Below are positions 1-8,243 of a DNA stretch of 64,000 nucleotides, in pieces. Origin of the DNA: Pseudomonas pharyngis (GTDB taxonomy: Bacteria; Pseudomonadota; Gammaproteobacteria; Pseudomonadales; Pseudomonadaceae). The notes below the pieces were generated by a model. That model was not told the DNA's origin and did no database searches. It was given only the letters and a program-made list of their open reading frames with translations. Positions within the stretch are counted from its first letter, which is position 1. Every line of letters starts with the position of its first letter. Where the stretch lies: contig NZ_BQID01000009.1 of assembly GCF_021602345.1 (NCBI RefSeq), positions 1 to 64,000 of the forward strand, given 5' to 3'. Both the position numbers and the translations under genes were made by a program.

Positions 1-1
1 C

Positions 2-319
2 TGTCAAGTGATTATTTTCAGAAGTTTTCGAAGATTTCTTCAACAACTTCAACCACTTGCGCTTCCGATCTCTCGTTAGCGGGAGGCGAATTCTACAGCG
101 TTACACGCTGCTGTCAACACCTCTTTTCTCCGCTTTCGACCGAGAAGATCGAACCGTTGAAAGCACCAGAAAAACCGGCATTTCCAACTCTTTCCAGGCT
201 TCGATGAACTGAAGCGACCCGCTCTCGAAACCTACTTAACTCATTGAATCTCAAGGAGTTTTCCGTTTCGACTGCGCCGGAAGTGGGGCGAATTATAGAC
301 CTCTGGAATTCGCCGTCAA
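2..319 (-). promoter_or_regulatory. Tandem stable-RNA promoters, probably the leader of an rRNA operon lying just left of the window
   Basis: Three sigma-70 elements point leftward. The first has TTGACG (314-319), a 16-nt spacer and TATAAT (292-297). The second has TTGACA (112-117), a 16-nt spacer and TAGAAT (90-95) followed by a GC-rich discriminator. A third TTGACA lies at 2-7 with its -10 outside the window. No coding gene is seen in 1-322. Near-consensus hexamers, 16-nt spacing, GC-rich discriminators and an AT-rich stretch upstream of the first promoter are typical of rRNA or tRNA promoters. The text resembles 16S leaders of Pseudomonas as I remember them, and in P. aeruginosa an rRNA operon also lies next to msrQ. 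The RNA gene itself is outside the window, so its identity is inferred. Confidence 0.75.
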
Positions 320-322
320 CAC

Positions 323-946
323 TTAATTTCGCTTTTCTTGAAAAACCTGCTTCTTACCCATCAAACGCGGGATCCGACGGGTCAAGGGAGGAATGCGCAG
401 CGCTAGAAGGAAAACACCTATAAAGGCATAGATCGCCCACTCTTTGAGATCGGCACGTACGATCCATAACATATGCAGCAATCCCAACCCGAGAATCACA
501 TACACCAACCGGTGCAGCTTCTTCCAGCGGGTACCTAAACGGCGCTGGCTGTATCGGTTGGAGGTAACCGCCAATGCCAACAATCCCAGAAAACCCAAAG
601 CACCCACAATAATGTAAGGACGCTTGCGCAGTTCGACGCCCAGTTGCGACCAGTCAAAACCGAGAATGAACGCCATATAGCTGCAAAGATGCAGAACCAC
701 ATAGGCAAAACACCAAAGCCCCAGCTGCCTGCGCACAGCAATCCACCCGGCCCACCCCGTAAGCTTCTGCAACGGCGTCATACTCAAGGTGATCAACAGC
801 AACACCAATGTCCCGAGGCCCAGTCGATCAACCAGGACTTTCCCGGGATCAGGCCCAAGCAGATCCGCAAAGGCCTGATAGAACCAGAACAGCGGCCATA
901 TTGCCGCAGCCAGGAAAACACCTACGCGCCAGATCGGATATCGCAT
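323..946 (-). CDS. msrQ: MsrQ, haem-binding membrane subunit of the MsrPQ methionine sulfoxide reductase
   Basis: This 207-residue protein has about six membrane segments and belongs to the ferric-reductase-like (YedZ/MsrQ) family. It passes electrons from the respiratory chain through b-type haem to periplasmic MsrP, which reduces methionine sulfoxide in envelope proteins. Histidines sit in or beside membrane helices (VVLHL near residue 86, KLHRL near 144, LLHML near 157), as expected for haem ligands. The start ATG overlaps the msrP stop (TGATG), so the two genes are translationally coupled. Its 3' end abuts the leftward stable-RNA promoter region. Length and motifs are normal for the family. 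Confidence 0.95.
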   Translation of the reverse strand: MRYPIWRVGVFLAAAIWPLFWFYQAFADLLGPDPGKVLVDRLGLGTLVLLLITLSMTPLQKLTGWAGWIAVRRQLGLWCFAYVVLHLCSYMAFILGFDWSQLGVELRKRPYIIVGALGFLGLLALAVTSNRYSQRRLGTRWKKLHRLVYVILGLGLLHMLWIVRADLKEWAIYAFIGVFLLALRIPPLTRRIPRLMGKKQVFQEKRN

Positions 947-1959
947 CAGTAGTTCTTCCGCAGATCGAGCCCTGTATATAAAGAAGCGACCTCGTCCGCA
1001 TAGCCGTTGAACATCTGCGTATCACGCACATTCGGCTTGAACAGGCTGTTGGGCAACCGCCTCTCCCGCGCCTGGGTCCAACGTGGATGGTCGACCGTAG
1101 GGTTCACATTCGCATAAAACCCGTACTCATCCGCCGCAATGCTCTGCCAGGTCGTCTTTGGCTGCTCGCTGACCAGACTGATCCGCACGATGGATTTGAC
1201 GCTCTTGAATCCGTACTTCCAGGGCACCACCAGACGCAAAGGCGCACCGTTCTGATTGGGCAATTCGCGGCCATACATACCTACCGCAAGAATCGCCAAG
1301 GGATTCATCGCCTCATCCAGGCGCAAACCTTCAACATAGGGCCAGTCGATCAGGGCAAATCCCGAACGCTGTCCGGGCATGCTCTTCGGATCCTGCAAGG
1401 TTTCGAAGCGAATGTATTTGGCATTGGAAGTAGGTTCTACCTGCTTCAACAGCGCCGAGATGGGGAAACCAATCCAGGGAATCACCATCGACCACGCCTC
1501 AACACAACGAAGGCGATAGATGCGCTCTTCCAACTGGTAAGGCTTCATAAGGTCTTCCAGAGCATAACGCCCCGGCTTGCCCACCTCCCCGTCCACGACA
1601 ACACTCCACGGTTCGGTTTTCAACGAACCCGCATTGGCCGCCGGGTCGCCCTTGTCGGTACCGAATTCATAGAAGTTGTTGTAATGGGTCGCGTCTTTGA
1701 AAGGTGTGATCGCCTCATCCTTGACGCTCACCGCCCCCCATTTGACAGAGGACAGTTTCTCGGCAAACCAGGCGGGCGCCTTTCCGGCTTCGACATCGGC
1801 ATAGCGGGCAGCCTCTTCGGCACTGGCCCAGCGCGGCAAAGTGCTCATGGCCAAACCGGCCGCGGTTGCTCCGAGCAATTGACGGCGAGAGAGATAAATG
1901 GATTCAGGCGTGACGTCCGACTCATGGCAGTCGGACGCTTTGGGGACTTTGATCAGCAT
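946..1959 (-). CDS. msrP: MsrP, periplasmic molybdopterin-dependent protein-methionine-sulfoxide reductase
   Basis: This 337-residue protein is the catalytic subunit of MsrPQ and repairs oxidised methionine in periplasmic proteins. A Tat signal is visible: SRRQLLGA around residues 24-31, a hydrophobic stretch, then an Ala-Ser-Ala type cleavage site near 45-47. That fits export of a folded molybdenum-cofactor enzyme. The sulfite-oxidase-type Mo-ligand cysteine is Cys152 in the RLRCVEAW motif. It is the first gene of the msrPQ pair and lies 62 bp downstream of pssA on the same strand, so it could share transcription with pssA or use its own promoter. Nothing is missing. Confidence 0.96.
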   Translation of the reverse strand: MLIKVPKASDCHESDVTPESIYLSRRQLLGATAAGLAMSTLPRWASAEEAARYADVEAGKAPAWFAEKLSSVKWGAVSVKDEAITPFKDATHYNNFYEFGTDKGDPAANAGSLKTEPWSVVVDGEVGKPGRYALEDLMKPYQLEERIYRLRCVEAWSMVIPWIGFPISALLKQVEPTSNAKYIRFETLQDPKSMPGQRSGFALIDWPYVEGLRLDEAMNPLAILAVGMYGRELPNQNGAPLRLVVPWKYGFKSVKSIVRISLVSEQPKTTWQSIAADEYGFYANVNPTVDHPRWTQARERRLPNSLFKPNVRDTQMFNGYADEVASLYTGLDLRKNY

Positions 1960-2021
1960 GGCAACTCCGCAGCTTTGGAGGACAGATGCACCATAGACTG
2001 CGGAGTATGAGGGAAATTACA

Positions 2022-2879
2022 TCACTCGGCGTGTTTGTGACGACGAAGATGCAACAGATACTGCACCGGGCCCGACGCGGCATAGGCGAGGAACACCAGC
2101 AGCAGAATGCGAGGCGGATCACTGAACACCACGGCAAACACCAGCACCACCGCCAGAATCGCCACGAAAGGCACGCGCCCCTTCAGATCCAGCTCCTTGA
2201 AGCTGTTGTATTTGATATTGCTGACCATCAGCATGCCGGCGGCCGCAACCATCAGCGCGACCAGGAACGACATCTTCGAACCCTGAATCCCGTAATCGCT
2301 GAACGCCCAGACAATCCCCGCAACAACGCCGGCAGCAGCCGGGCTGGCAAGACCGATGAAGTAGCGCTTGTCGGCGGTCCCCACCTGAGTGTTGAAACGC
2401 GCCAGACGCAACGCCGCACCCGCCACATAGATGAAGGCAACCATCCAGCCGACCTTGCCCATGTCACCCAGTGCCCAGCCGAAAGCCAGAAGCGCCGGCG
2501 CGACACCGAAGGCAACCATGTCCGACAACGAGTCGTACTCGGCACCGAACGCACTTTGGGTATTGGTCATGCGTGCCACGCGACCATCAAGGCCGTCGAG
2601 CACCATGGCGACGAAAATCGCGATGGCGGCAAAGGCGAAATACTTGCTCGCATTCGCCGCGTCCCCGGCACTCAAGGCAGCCTGGGCACTCATCGAGTTG
2701 ATGATGGAATAGAACCCCGCGAACAGATTCGCAGTGGTGAACAGATTCGGCAGAAGATAGATACCACGATGCCGGACTTTACGGCCTTCTGCGTCATGCC
2801 CTTCTTCGATGTGCTCATCGATGGGCAGAAGGCTTTCGGCGTCTGAAGCCTGGTTCGGCTCTTCGGGACGTTCGCTCAT
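2022..2879 (-). CDS. pssA: CDP-diacylglycerol-serine O-phosphatidyltransferase (PssA)
   Basis: This 285-residue polytopic membrane enzyme transfers a phosphatidyl group from CDP-diacylglycerol to serine, the committed step to phosphatidylserine and phosphatidylethanolamine. The CDP-alcohol phosphotransferase signature is complete: D98-G99-x2-A102-R103, then G112-x3-D116-x3-D120. A charged N-terminal extension of about 40 residues precedes the first membrane segment (YLLPNLFTTANLF). Several further hydrophobic segments follow, and the C-terminus is histidine/lysine-rich. The gene follows ilvC on the same strand but a strong terminator (2981-3008) separates them, so it probably has its own promoter in the roughly 100 bp upstream. 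That promoter was not identified with confidence. Confidence 0.95.
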   Translation of the reverse strand: MSERPEEPNQASDAESLLPIDEHIEEGHDAEGRKVRHRGIYLLPNLFTTANLFAGFYSIINSMSAQAALSAGDAANASKYFAFAAIAIFVAMVLDGLDGRVARMTNTQSAFGAEYDSLSDMVAFGVAPALLAFGWALGDMGKVGWMVAFIYVAGAALRLARFNTQVGTADKRYFIGLASPAAAGVVAGIVWAFSDYGIQGSKMSFLVALMVAAAGMLMVSNIKYNSFKELDLKGRVPFVAILAVVLVFAVVFSDPPRILLLVFLAYAASGPVQYLLHLRRHKHAE

Positions 2880-2980
2880 GGACAGTACCTTGCAACGGAT
2901 TGGACATTTTCGACAGGTGTCTGGGACGACGGTTCGGCCACAAACGATGCAGCTTTATACCAGAACCGCCGGCCCATACG

Positions 2981-3008
2981 AAAAAACGCGGCCGAGGCCG
3001 CGTTTTTT
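2981..3008 (-). terminator. Rho-independent terminator downstream of ilvC (bidirectional in form)
   Basis: A perfect inverted repeat (AAAAAACGCGGCC, 2-nt loop, GGCCGCGTTTTTT) ends in a T-run on either strand. It lies 18 bp past the ilvC stop and about 100 bp before pssA, so it should separate the ilvIHC transcript from pssA. Confidence 0.9.
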
Positions 3009-3026
3009 CATACAAGGTTCGACGAC

Positions 3027-4091
<1,065 letters not shown>

Positions 4092-4583
4092 TTAGATGCT
4101 GAGTACTTTGTCGCCGCGGGCAATACCGGTGACGCCACTGCGGACGGTCTCCAGAATCGATGCGGTGCCGATGGACTGAATGAAGCTGTCGAGCTTGTCG
4201 CTGGTACCGGTCAGTTGAACGGTATACACGCTGGCGCTGACGTCGACGATCTGTCCACGGTAAATATCGGTGGTGCGTTTGATCTCGGCGCGCTGGGCGC
4301 CAGTGGCCTTGACCTTGACCAGCATCAGTTCGCGCTCGATGTGAGCGCTTTCCGACAGGTCCACCAGCTTGACCACTTCGATCAGCTTGTTCAGGTTTTT
4401 GGTGATCTGCTCGATGATTTCATCGTGACCGACGGTGGTCAGCGTCAGACGCGACAGGGTCGGGTCTTCGGTTGGCGCCACGGTCAGGCTTTCGATGTTG
4501 TAGTTGCGCTGCGAGAACAGGCCGACTACGCGAGACAAAGCACCGGGTTCGTTTTCCAGAAGCAAGGAAATAATGTGCCGCAT
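4092..4583 (-). CDS. ilvH: Acetolactate synthase small (regulatory) subunit
   Basis: This 163-residue regulatory subunit of acetolactate synthase has an N-terminal ACT domain (MRHIISLLLENEPGALSRV) that binds valine for feedback inhibition, followed by the ALS small-subunit C-terminal domain. The ATG at 4583 is chosen because the protein then begins with the usual MRHIISLL. A longer frame to 4613 would overlap ilvI by 28 bp and add unrelated residues. Only 2 bp separate it from the ilvI stop, so the subunits are almost certainly co-translated. Confidence 0.97.
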   Translation of the reverse strand: MRHIISLLLENEPGALSRVVGLFSQRNYNIESLTVAPTEDPTLSRLTLTTVGHDEIIEQITKNLNKLIEVVKLVDLSESAHIERELMLVKVKATGAQRAEIKRTTDIYRGQIVDVSASVYTVQLTGTSDKLDSFIQSIGTASILETVRSGVTGIARGDKVLSI

Positions 4584-4585
4584 GA

Positions 4586-6310
4586 TTAGGTACGCTCCGT
4601 CTTGCTCAGCCACATATCGCGCATCGAGCCGTCTTTGATCTGCATCGGATAGACGTGCTCGCTGGTGTCGACCGAAATATCGATCACGACCAGGCGATCC
4701 TTCAGGGCGAACGCTTCTTCCATCTTCGACTTCAAATCTTTCGATTCGGTGATGCGCACGCCGACGTGGCCATAGGCTTCAGCCAGCTTGACGAAGTCAG
4801 GCAAGGATTCCATGTAGGAGTGCGAGTGACGGCTGCCGTAACTCATGTCCTGCCACTGACGAACCATGCCCAGAACACCGTTGTTCAAGATGACGATCTT
4901 GACCGGCAAACCATATTGCAGGCAGGTCGACAGCTCCTGGATGTTCATCTGGATGCTGCCTTCACCGGTGACGCACGCAACATCGGTATCTGGGAAGCTC
5001 AAAGCGATACCCATCGCGGCCGGCAGACCGAAGCCCATCGTGCCCAGACCACCGGAGTTGATCCAGCGGTTCGGCTTGTTGAACTTGTAGTACTGCGCAG
5101 CAAACATCTGGTGCTGGCCCACGTCGGAGGTCACAAAGGCATCGCCCTTGGTCACTTCGCACAGGGTTTCGATCACGGTCTGTGGCTTGATCTTGCTGCC
5201 GTCGCCCTTGTCGTAAGGGAACAGGCCACGATCACCGCGCCACTCGTCAACCTGCTTCCACCAGCTGGCGACCGCTTCCTTGTTCGGGGTTTCGCCGATT
5301 TCCTTGAGGATCGCGACCATTTCGGTCAGGACGCTCTCCACCGGACCAACGATTGGCACGTCGGCCTTGATGGTCTTGGAAATCGAAGCCGGGTCGATGT
5401 CGATGTGAATGATCTTGGCGTTCGGGCAGAACTTCGGCGCGCCGTTGATCACGCGATCGTCGAAACGCGCACCGACCGCCAGGATCACGTCGGCATGGTG
5501 CATCGCAAGGTTCGCGGTGTAGCTGCCGTGCATGCCGAGCATGCCGATGAACTGACGGTCAGTGCCAGGATAGGCACCCAGGCCCATCAAGGTATTGGTA
5601 ACCGGCAGGTTGAGCATTTGCGCCAGTTCGGTCAGCGGCGCGGAGCCGTTGCCGAGAATCACGCCACCGCCGGAGTACAGCACGGGACGCTTGGCCGCCA
5701 GGAGCATTTCTGCCGCCTTGCGGATTTGCCCGGAGTGACCGCGAACGGCCGGGCTGTAGGAACGCAGTTTGGCTTTCTTCGGGAAGATGTATTCGAACTT
5801 CTCGGCCGGGTTGGTCATGTCTTTCGGGATATCGACCACGACCGGGCCCGGACGACCGGATTGCGCCAGGTAGAAGGCCTTCTTCATGACTTCCGGGATT
5901 TCCGAGGCGTGCTTGATCATGAAGCTGTGCTTCACGATCGGCCGGGAGATACCGATCATGTCGGTTTCCTGGAACGCGTCGGTACCGACCATGGTGCTTG
6001 GCACCTGACCGGAAATGATCACCATTGGAATCGAATCCATATAGGCAGTGGCGATACCGGTGATGGCGTTTGTGGCGCCTGGACCGGAAGTCACCAATAC
6101 CACGCCGGCTTTACCGGTGGCACGGGCGTAGCCGTCAGCCATATGGGTAGCCGCTTGTTCGTGACGAACCAGGATGTGGGTCACTTCCGGTTCTTTGAAC
6201 AGGGCATCGTAAACATGAAGGAGAGCACCACCCGGGTACCCGTAGATATATTTGACGCCTTCGTCACGCAAAAAGCGGACGAGCATCTCACCGCCAGATA
6301 AAAGCTCCAC
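4586..6310 (-). CDS. ilvI: Acetolactate synthase large (catalytic) subunit, biosynthetic type
   Basis: This 574-residue thiamine-diphosphate enzyme condenses pyruvate with pyruvate or 2-oxobutyrate, the first common step of branched-chain amino acid synthesis. Visible are the N-terminal catalytic glutamate region ([14 protein letters not shown]), the central domain, and the ThDP/Mg2+ motif [12 protein letters not shown]. Two in-frame GTG codons are possible starts, at 6319 and 6310. The one at 6310 is preferred because AGAGG lies 6-8 nt upstream of it, while the codon at 6319 overlaps that Shine-Dalgarno. A candidate 22-codon ORF ends at the same ribosome-binding site (6322-6390), suggesting translational coupling or attenuation. 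Confidence 0.95.
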   Translation of the reverse strand: MELLSGGEMLVRFLRDEGVKYIYGYPGGALLHVYDALFKEPEVTHILVRHEQAATHMADGYARATGKAGVVLVTSGPGATNAITGIATAYMDSIPMVIISGQVPSTMVGTDAFQETDMIGISRPIVKHSFMIKHASEIPEVMKKAFYLAQSGRPGPVVVDIPKDMTNPAEKFEYIFPKKAKLRSYSPAVRGHSGQIRKAAEMLLAAKRPVLYSGGGVILGNGSAPLTELAQMLNLPVTNTLMGLGAYPGTDRQFIGMLGMHGSYTANLAMHHADVILAVGARFDDRVINGAPKFCPNAKIIHIDIDPASISKTIKADVPIVGPVESVLTEMVAILKEIGETPNKEAVASWWKQVDEWRGDRGLFPYDKGDGSKIKPQTVIETLCEVTKGDAFVTSDVGQHQMFAAQYYKFNKPNRWINSGGLGTMGFGLPAAMGIALSFPDTDVACVTGEGSIQMNIQELSTCLQYGLPVKIVILNNGVLGMVRQWQDMSYGSRHSHSYMESLPDFVKLAEAYGHVGVRITESKDLKSKMEEAFALKDRLVVIDISVDTSEHVYPMQIKDGSMRDMWLSKTERT

Positions 6311-6321
6311 GTTGTTCACCT

Positions 6322-6390
6322 CTAAAACGCCAGAATACCGTCCACAAAAAGGCGAACGGGTCTTAATAGGTTTACTTCTCGGCAGAGCAT
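6322..6390 (-). CDS. Candidate leader peptide/upstream ORF of ilvI, rich in branched-chain residues
   Basis: An ATG at 6390 opens a 22-codon frame ending in TAG at 6322-6324. The predicted peptide is about 22 residues: five Leu, three Val and one Ile (roughly 41 percent branched-chain residues). Its stop codon runs directly into the AGAGG ribosome-binding site of ilvI. No strong Shine-Dalgarno precedes the ATG and no T-rich terminator follows, so this is not a classical enterobacterial attenuator. Coupling of ribosome stalling at Leu/Val codons to ilvI initiation is possible. It is called from composition and position only. Confidence 0.4.
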   Translation of the reverse strand: MLCREVNLLRPVRLFVDGILAF

Positions 6391-6710
6391 GAGCGACGGT
6401 GGTCGCCGACTACGTCAGCACTGACTGAGCAAGTATTGGGATCGTCCCAAGTGTTGCGGGCCTTTCCCACCCAGCGCGAGGTAACGCGTTGCGGGTGTAA
6501 CAGGTCGACGCGGATATGCGCCTCATGATCTGCCGAGAGGGTCTGCTTCTGGCAGTCCCTGTACAGCGGACTTTGGATTCTTCTGTTTCGCCCTCTGCAA
6601 GTCAAGCCGTCTATGTGCTTAATTGTGGGTAAGCACATGAGAACGCAAGAAAAAACCTGGAAACCGCTACTCTGTTAGCTTCAATTGCGCAGTTTTGCCA
6701 AGGAATCAGC
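6391..6710. other. Intergenic region upstream of ilvI and of the DUF4124 gene
   Basis: About 320 bp without a convincing gene. On the minus strand a possible sigma-70 promoter reads TTGACT (near 6599-6604), a spacer of about 17 nt and AAGAAT, which would give an ilvI leader of roughly 260 nt. A short perfect hairpin (TTGGGA, 3-nt loop, TCCCAA) lies at 6436-6450. An 88-codon minus-strand frame at 6372-6638 has Arg/Cys-rich composition and no family resemblance, and I do not call it. Confidence 0.4.
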
Positions 6711-7127
6711 ATGCGAACGCTTCTCCTAATTCTGTTAATCAGCGCCAGCCCATGGTGCATGGCCGCTCAGATCTACAAATGGGTCGACGCCCAAGGCGTC
6801 ACCCATTTCGATCAACAGCCACCACAAGGGCAGTCGTCCACCGCCGTTAAGACGCCCTCCTCTCCCGCACCAATACCTGCCGCATTACCTGGCAGCGGTG
6901 CGCTGGGCGATCAGAAAGCCATCGATGACAAGGTCAAGAAGCAAGTGGCCGAACAACAGAATCAACTCAAGGCATTTTGCGAACAGGCGCGCACGAATCT
7001 CGCGCAACTGCAGAACAATCCGCGCTTGAGGGAGGAGGTGGAGGGAGAACTGCGGCGGCTGAGCGACGACCAGCGACAGCAACGTACTGACGAGGCAAAG
7101 AAACAGATAGCGGAAAACTGCCAGTGA
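6711..7127 (+). CDS. DUF4124 domain-containing periplasmic protein
   Basis: This 138-residue protein has a Sec signal peptide (MRTLLLILLISASPWCMAA). A short DUF4124 domain follows directly, recognisable by QIYKWVDAQGVTHFDQQPP, a compact beta motif common in gamma-proteobacterial envelope proteins. The rest is a Gln/Ala/Arg-rich, probably helical or coiled-coil tail (about residues 70-138). AAGGA stands 6 nt before the ATG. The gene stands alone, with convergent yqcC 18 bp away. DUF4124 proteins have no established biochemical role, and I assign none. Confidence 0.88.
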   Translation: MRTLLLILLISASPWCMAAQIYKWVDAQGVTHFDQQPPQGQSSTAVKTPSSPAPIPAALPGSGALGDQKAIDDKVKKQVAEQQNQLKAFCEQARTNLAQLQNNPRLREEVEGELRRLSDDQRQQRTDEAKKQIAENCQ

Positions 7128-7145
7128 CGACTGGCAGCTCCCGGC

Positions 7146-7481
7146 TCAGCGTGAAGCGGTGATCAGCAGGTCGAACTCTTTGAGCAACACCTGAAGCTGC
7201 CGATCCTTGCCCTGCAGGTTGCGTTGGGCAAAAACCATCTCGGCCATTTCCTGAATGCCCGAAGCATTGGGCAACGGCAGATCCTGTTCGAGGATCATCT
7301 TCATCCGCGGCAGGAAGATCCATTGCAGCCACTGCTCGAAATCAAGCGTGTCGACCGAAAACGGCTCGACGCTGCTCAGGGCTTCGACCGAGGGCTGGAC
7401 GTCATCCCACCAGCCCTGGGCGCGCAGTTCGCGCTCGATCAACAGCAGTTGATCGGCGACTTTGGAGAAACGACTGTCCAT
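7146..7481 (-). CDS. yqcC: YqcC family protein
   Basis: This 111-residue cytoplasmic protein is recognisable as YqcC-like by its spacing of tryptophans and acidic residues (LRAQGWWDD, FEQWLQWIFLPRM) and the C-terminal LLKEFDLL. YqcC is an all-helical family of unknown function, often found beside tRNA-pseudouridine synthase genes in enterics, but not here. The ATG at 7481 overlaps the stop of the upstream TPR lipoprotein (TGATG). A GTG one codon earlier is less likely. It is the last gene of the mrcB-lipoprotein-yqcC run on the minus strand. Confidence 0.88.
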   Translation of the reverse strand: MDSRFSKVADQLLLIERELRAQGWWDDVQPSVEALSSVEPFSVDTLDFEQWLQWIFLPRMKMILEQDLPLPNASGIQEMAEMVFAQRNLQGKDRQLQVLLKEFDLLITASR

Positions 7482-8227
7482 CACAGCGAAACCTTGGCCT
7501 TCTGACGGGCCAGAGTGGCGCCGGCGGAATCACCTTGTTTCTCACGCGCCTGAGCGATCAATTCCCACAGACTGGCCTGCAAGTCCGGACGACCATTGGC
7601 CATGGTCAGTGCGCGACGAGCGGTCTGCTCGGCTTGCGGCGCATCGCCCTGGGCCATGCGCACCTGCGCCAGACGGTAAAGTACTTGCGGCTCGCGCGGT
7701 GCTACACGCTGCGCACGCTCCAGGCTGGAGGACGCGCCGTTGAGGTCGCCACCGGCCTGCTGCTGTTGCGCAGTAGTCAACAGGGCGAGAACCGGGCCAT
7801 CCAGTTGTTCATCGGCAGACAGACCACCGCCGCTGCTGGCCGAAGGAATGCCGCTCGGCGTCGAAGGCATGCTGTAGCTGCCGGAGCTGATCGGCGCCGA
7901 CTCGACCGCCGACGGGTTGTACGGCCCCGGCGTGATGCCGCCGGACGCCGGGCCCGGAACGATCGGCGAAGTGCTGATCGGCGCCGAAGCCGCTGCGCCG
8001 CCCGGCACCATCACTACCACACCGGTATCGCCTTGCGGGATCGCCTGGGTCTGGGCCTGTGCAGGACGTTTCACCGTCGTTTGACGGAAACCGCCATTGG
8101 CCGAAATGCGCTCGCTGTTGGACACGGCGGTGCCGGAATCCACGACCGGGATCGAACCACGCTGTACGGTGGAGCAGCCGCTGAGCAAAGCCACGGCGGT
8201 CACCGCTGGAATCAACCACTTGTTCAC
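7481..8227 (-). CDS. Tetratricopeptide-repeat lipoprotein
   Basis: This 248-residue protein starts at a GTG with AGAGGG about 8 nt upstream. The lipoprotein signal ends in the lipobox LSGC (Cys18). A Pro/Ser/Gly-rich linker spans about residues 60-135. The C-terminal third contains TPR-like helices (LERAQRVAPREPQVLYRLAQV and the following repeat). It sits 16 bp downstream of mrcB and overlaps yqcC. A TPR lipoprotein co-transcribed with PBP1b may act as an outer-membrane partner of peptidoglycan synthesis, by analogy with lipoprotein activators of PBP1b. That role is inferred from position; there is no LpoB signature here. Confidence 0.85.
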   Translation of the reverse strand: MNKWLIPAVTAVALLSGCSTVQRGSIPVVDSGTAVSNSERISANGGFRQTTVKRPAQAQTQAIPQGDTGVVVMVPGGAAASAPISTSPIVPGPASGGITPGPYNPSAVESAPISSGSYSMPSTPSGIPSASSGGGLSADEQLDGPVLALLTTAQQQQAGGDLNGASSSLERAQRVAPREPQVLYRLAQVRMAQGDAPQAEQTARRALTMANGRPDLQASLWELIAQAREKQGDSAGATLARQKAKVSL

Positions 8228-8243
8228 TTGAAACCCTCTTTGC

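Noticed and set aside
4655-6301. 548-codon plus-strand ORF
   Set aside because: Antisense shadow of ilvI.
6372-6638. 88-codon minus-strand ORF upstream of ilvI
   Set aside because: Arg- and Cys-rich composition, no family resemblance, overlaps the ilvI leader; looks like chance.
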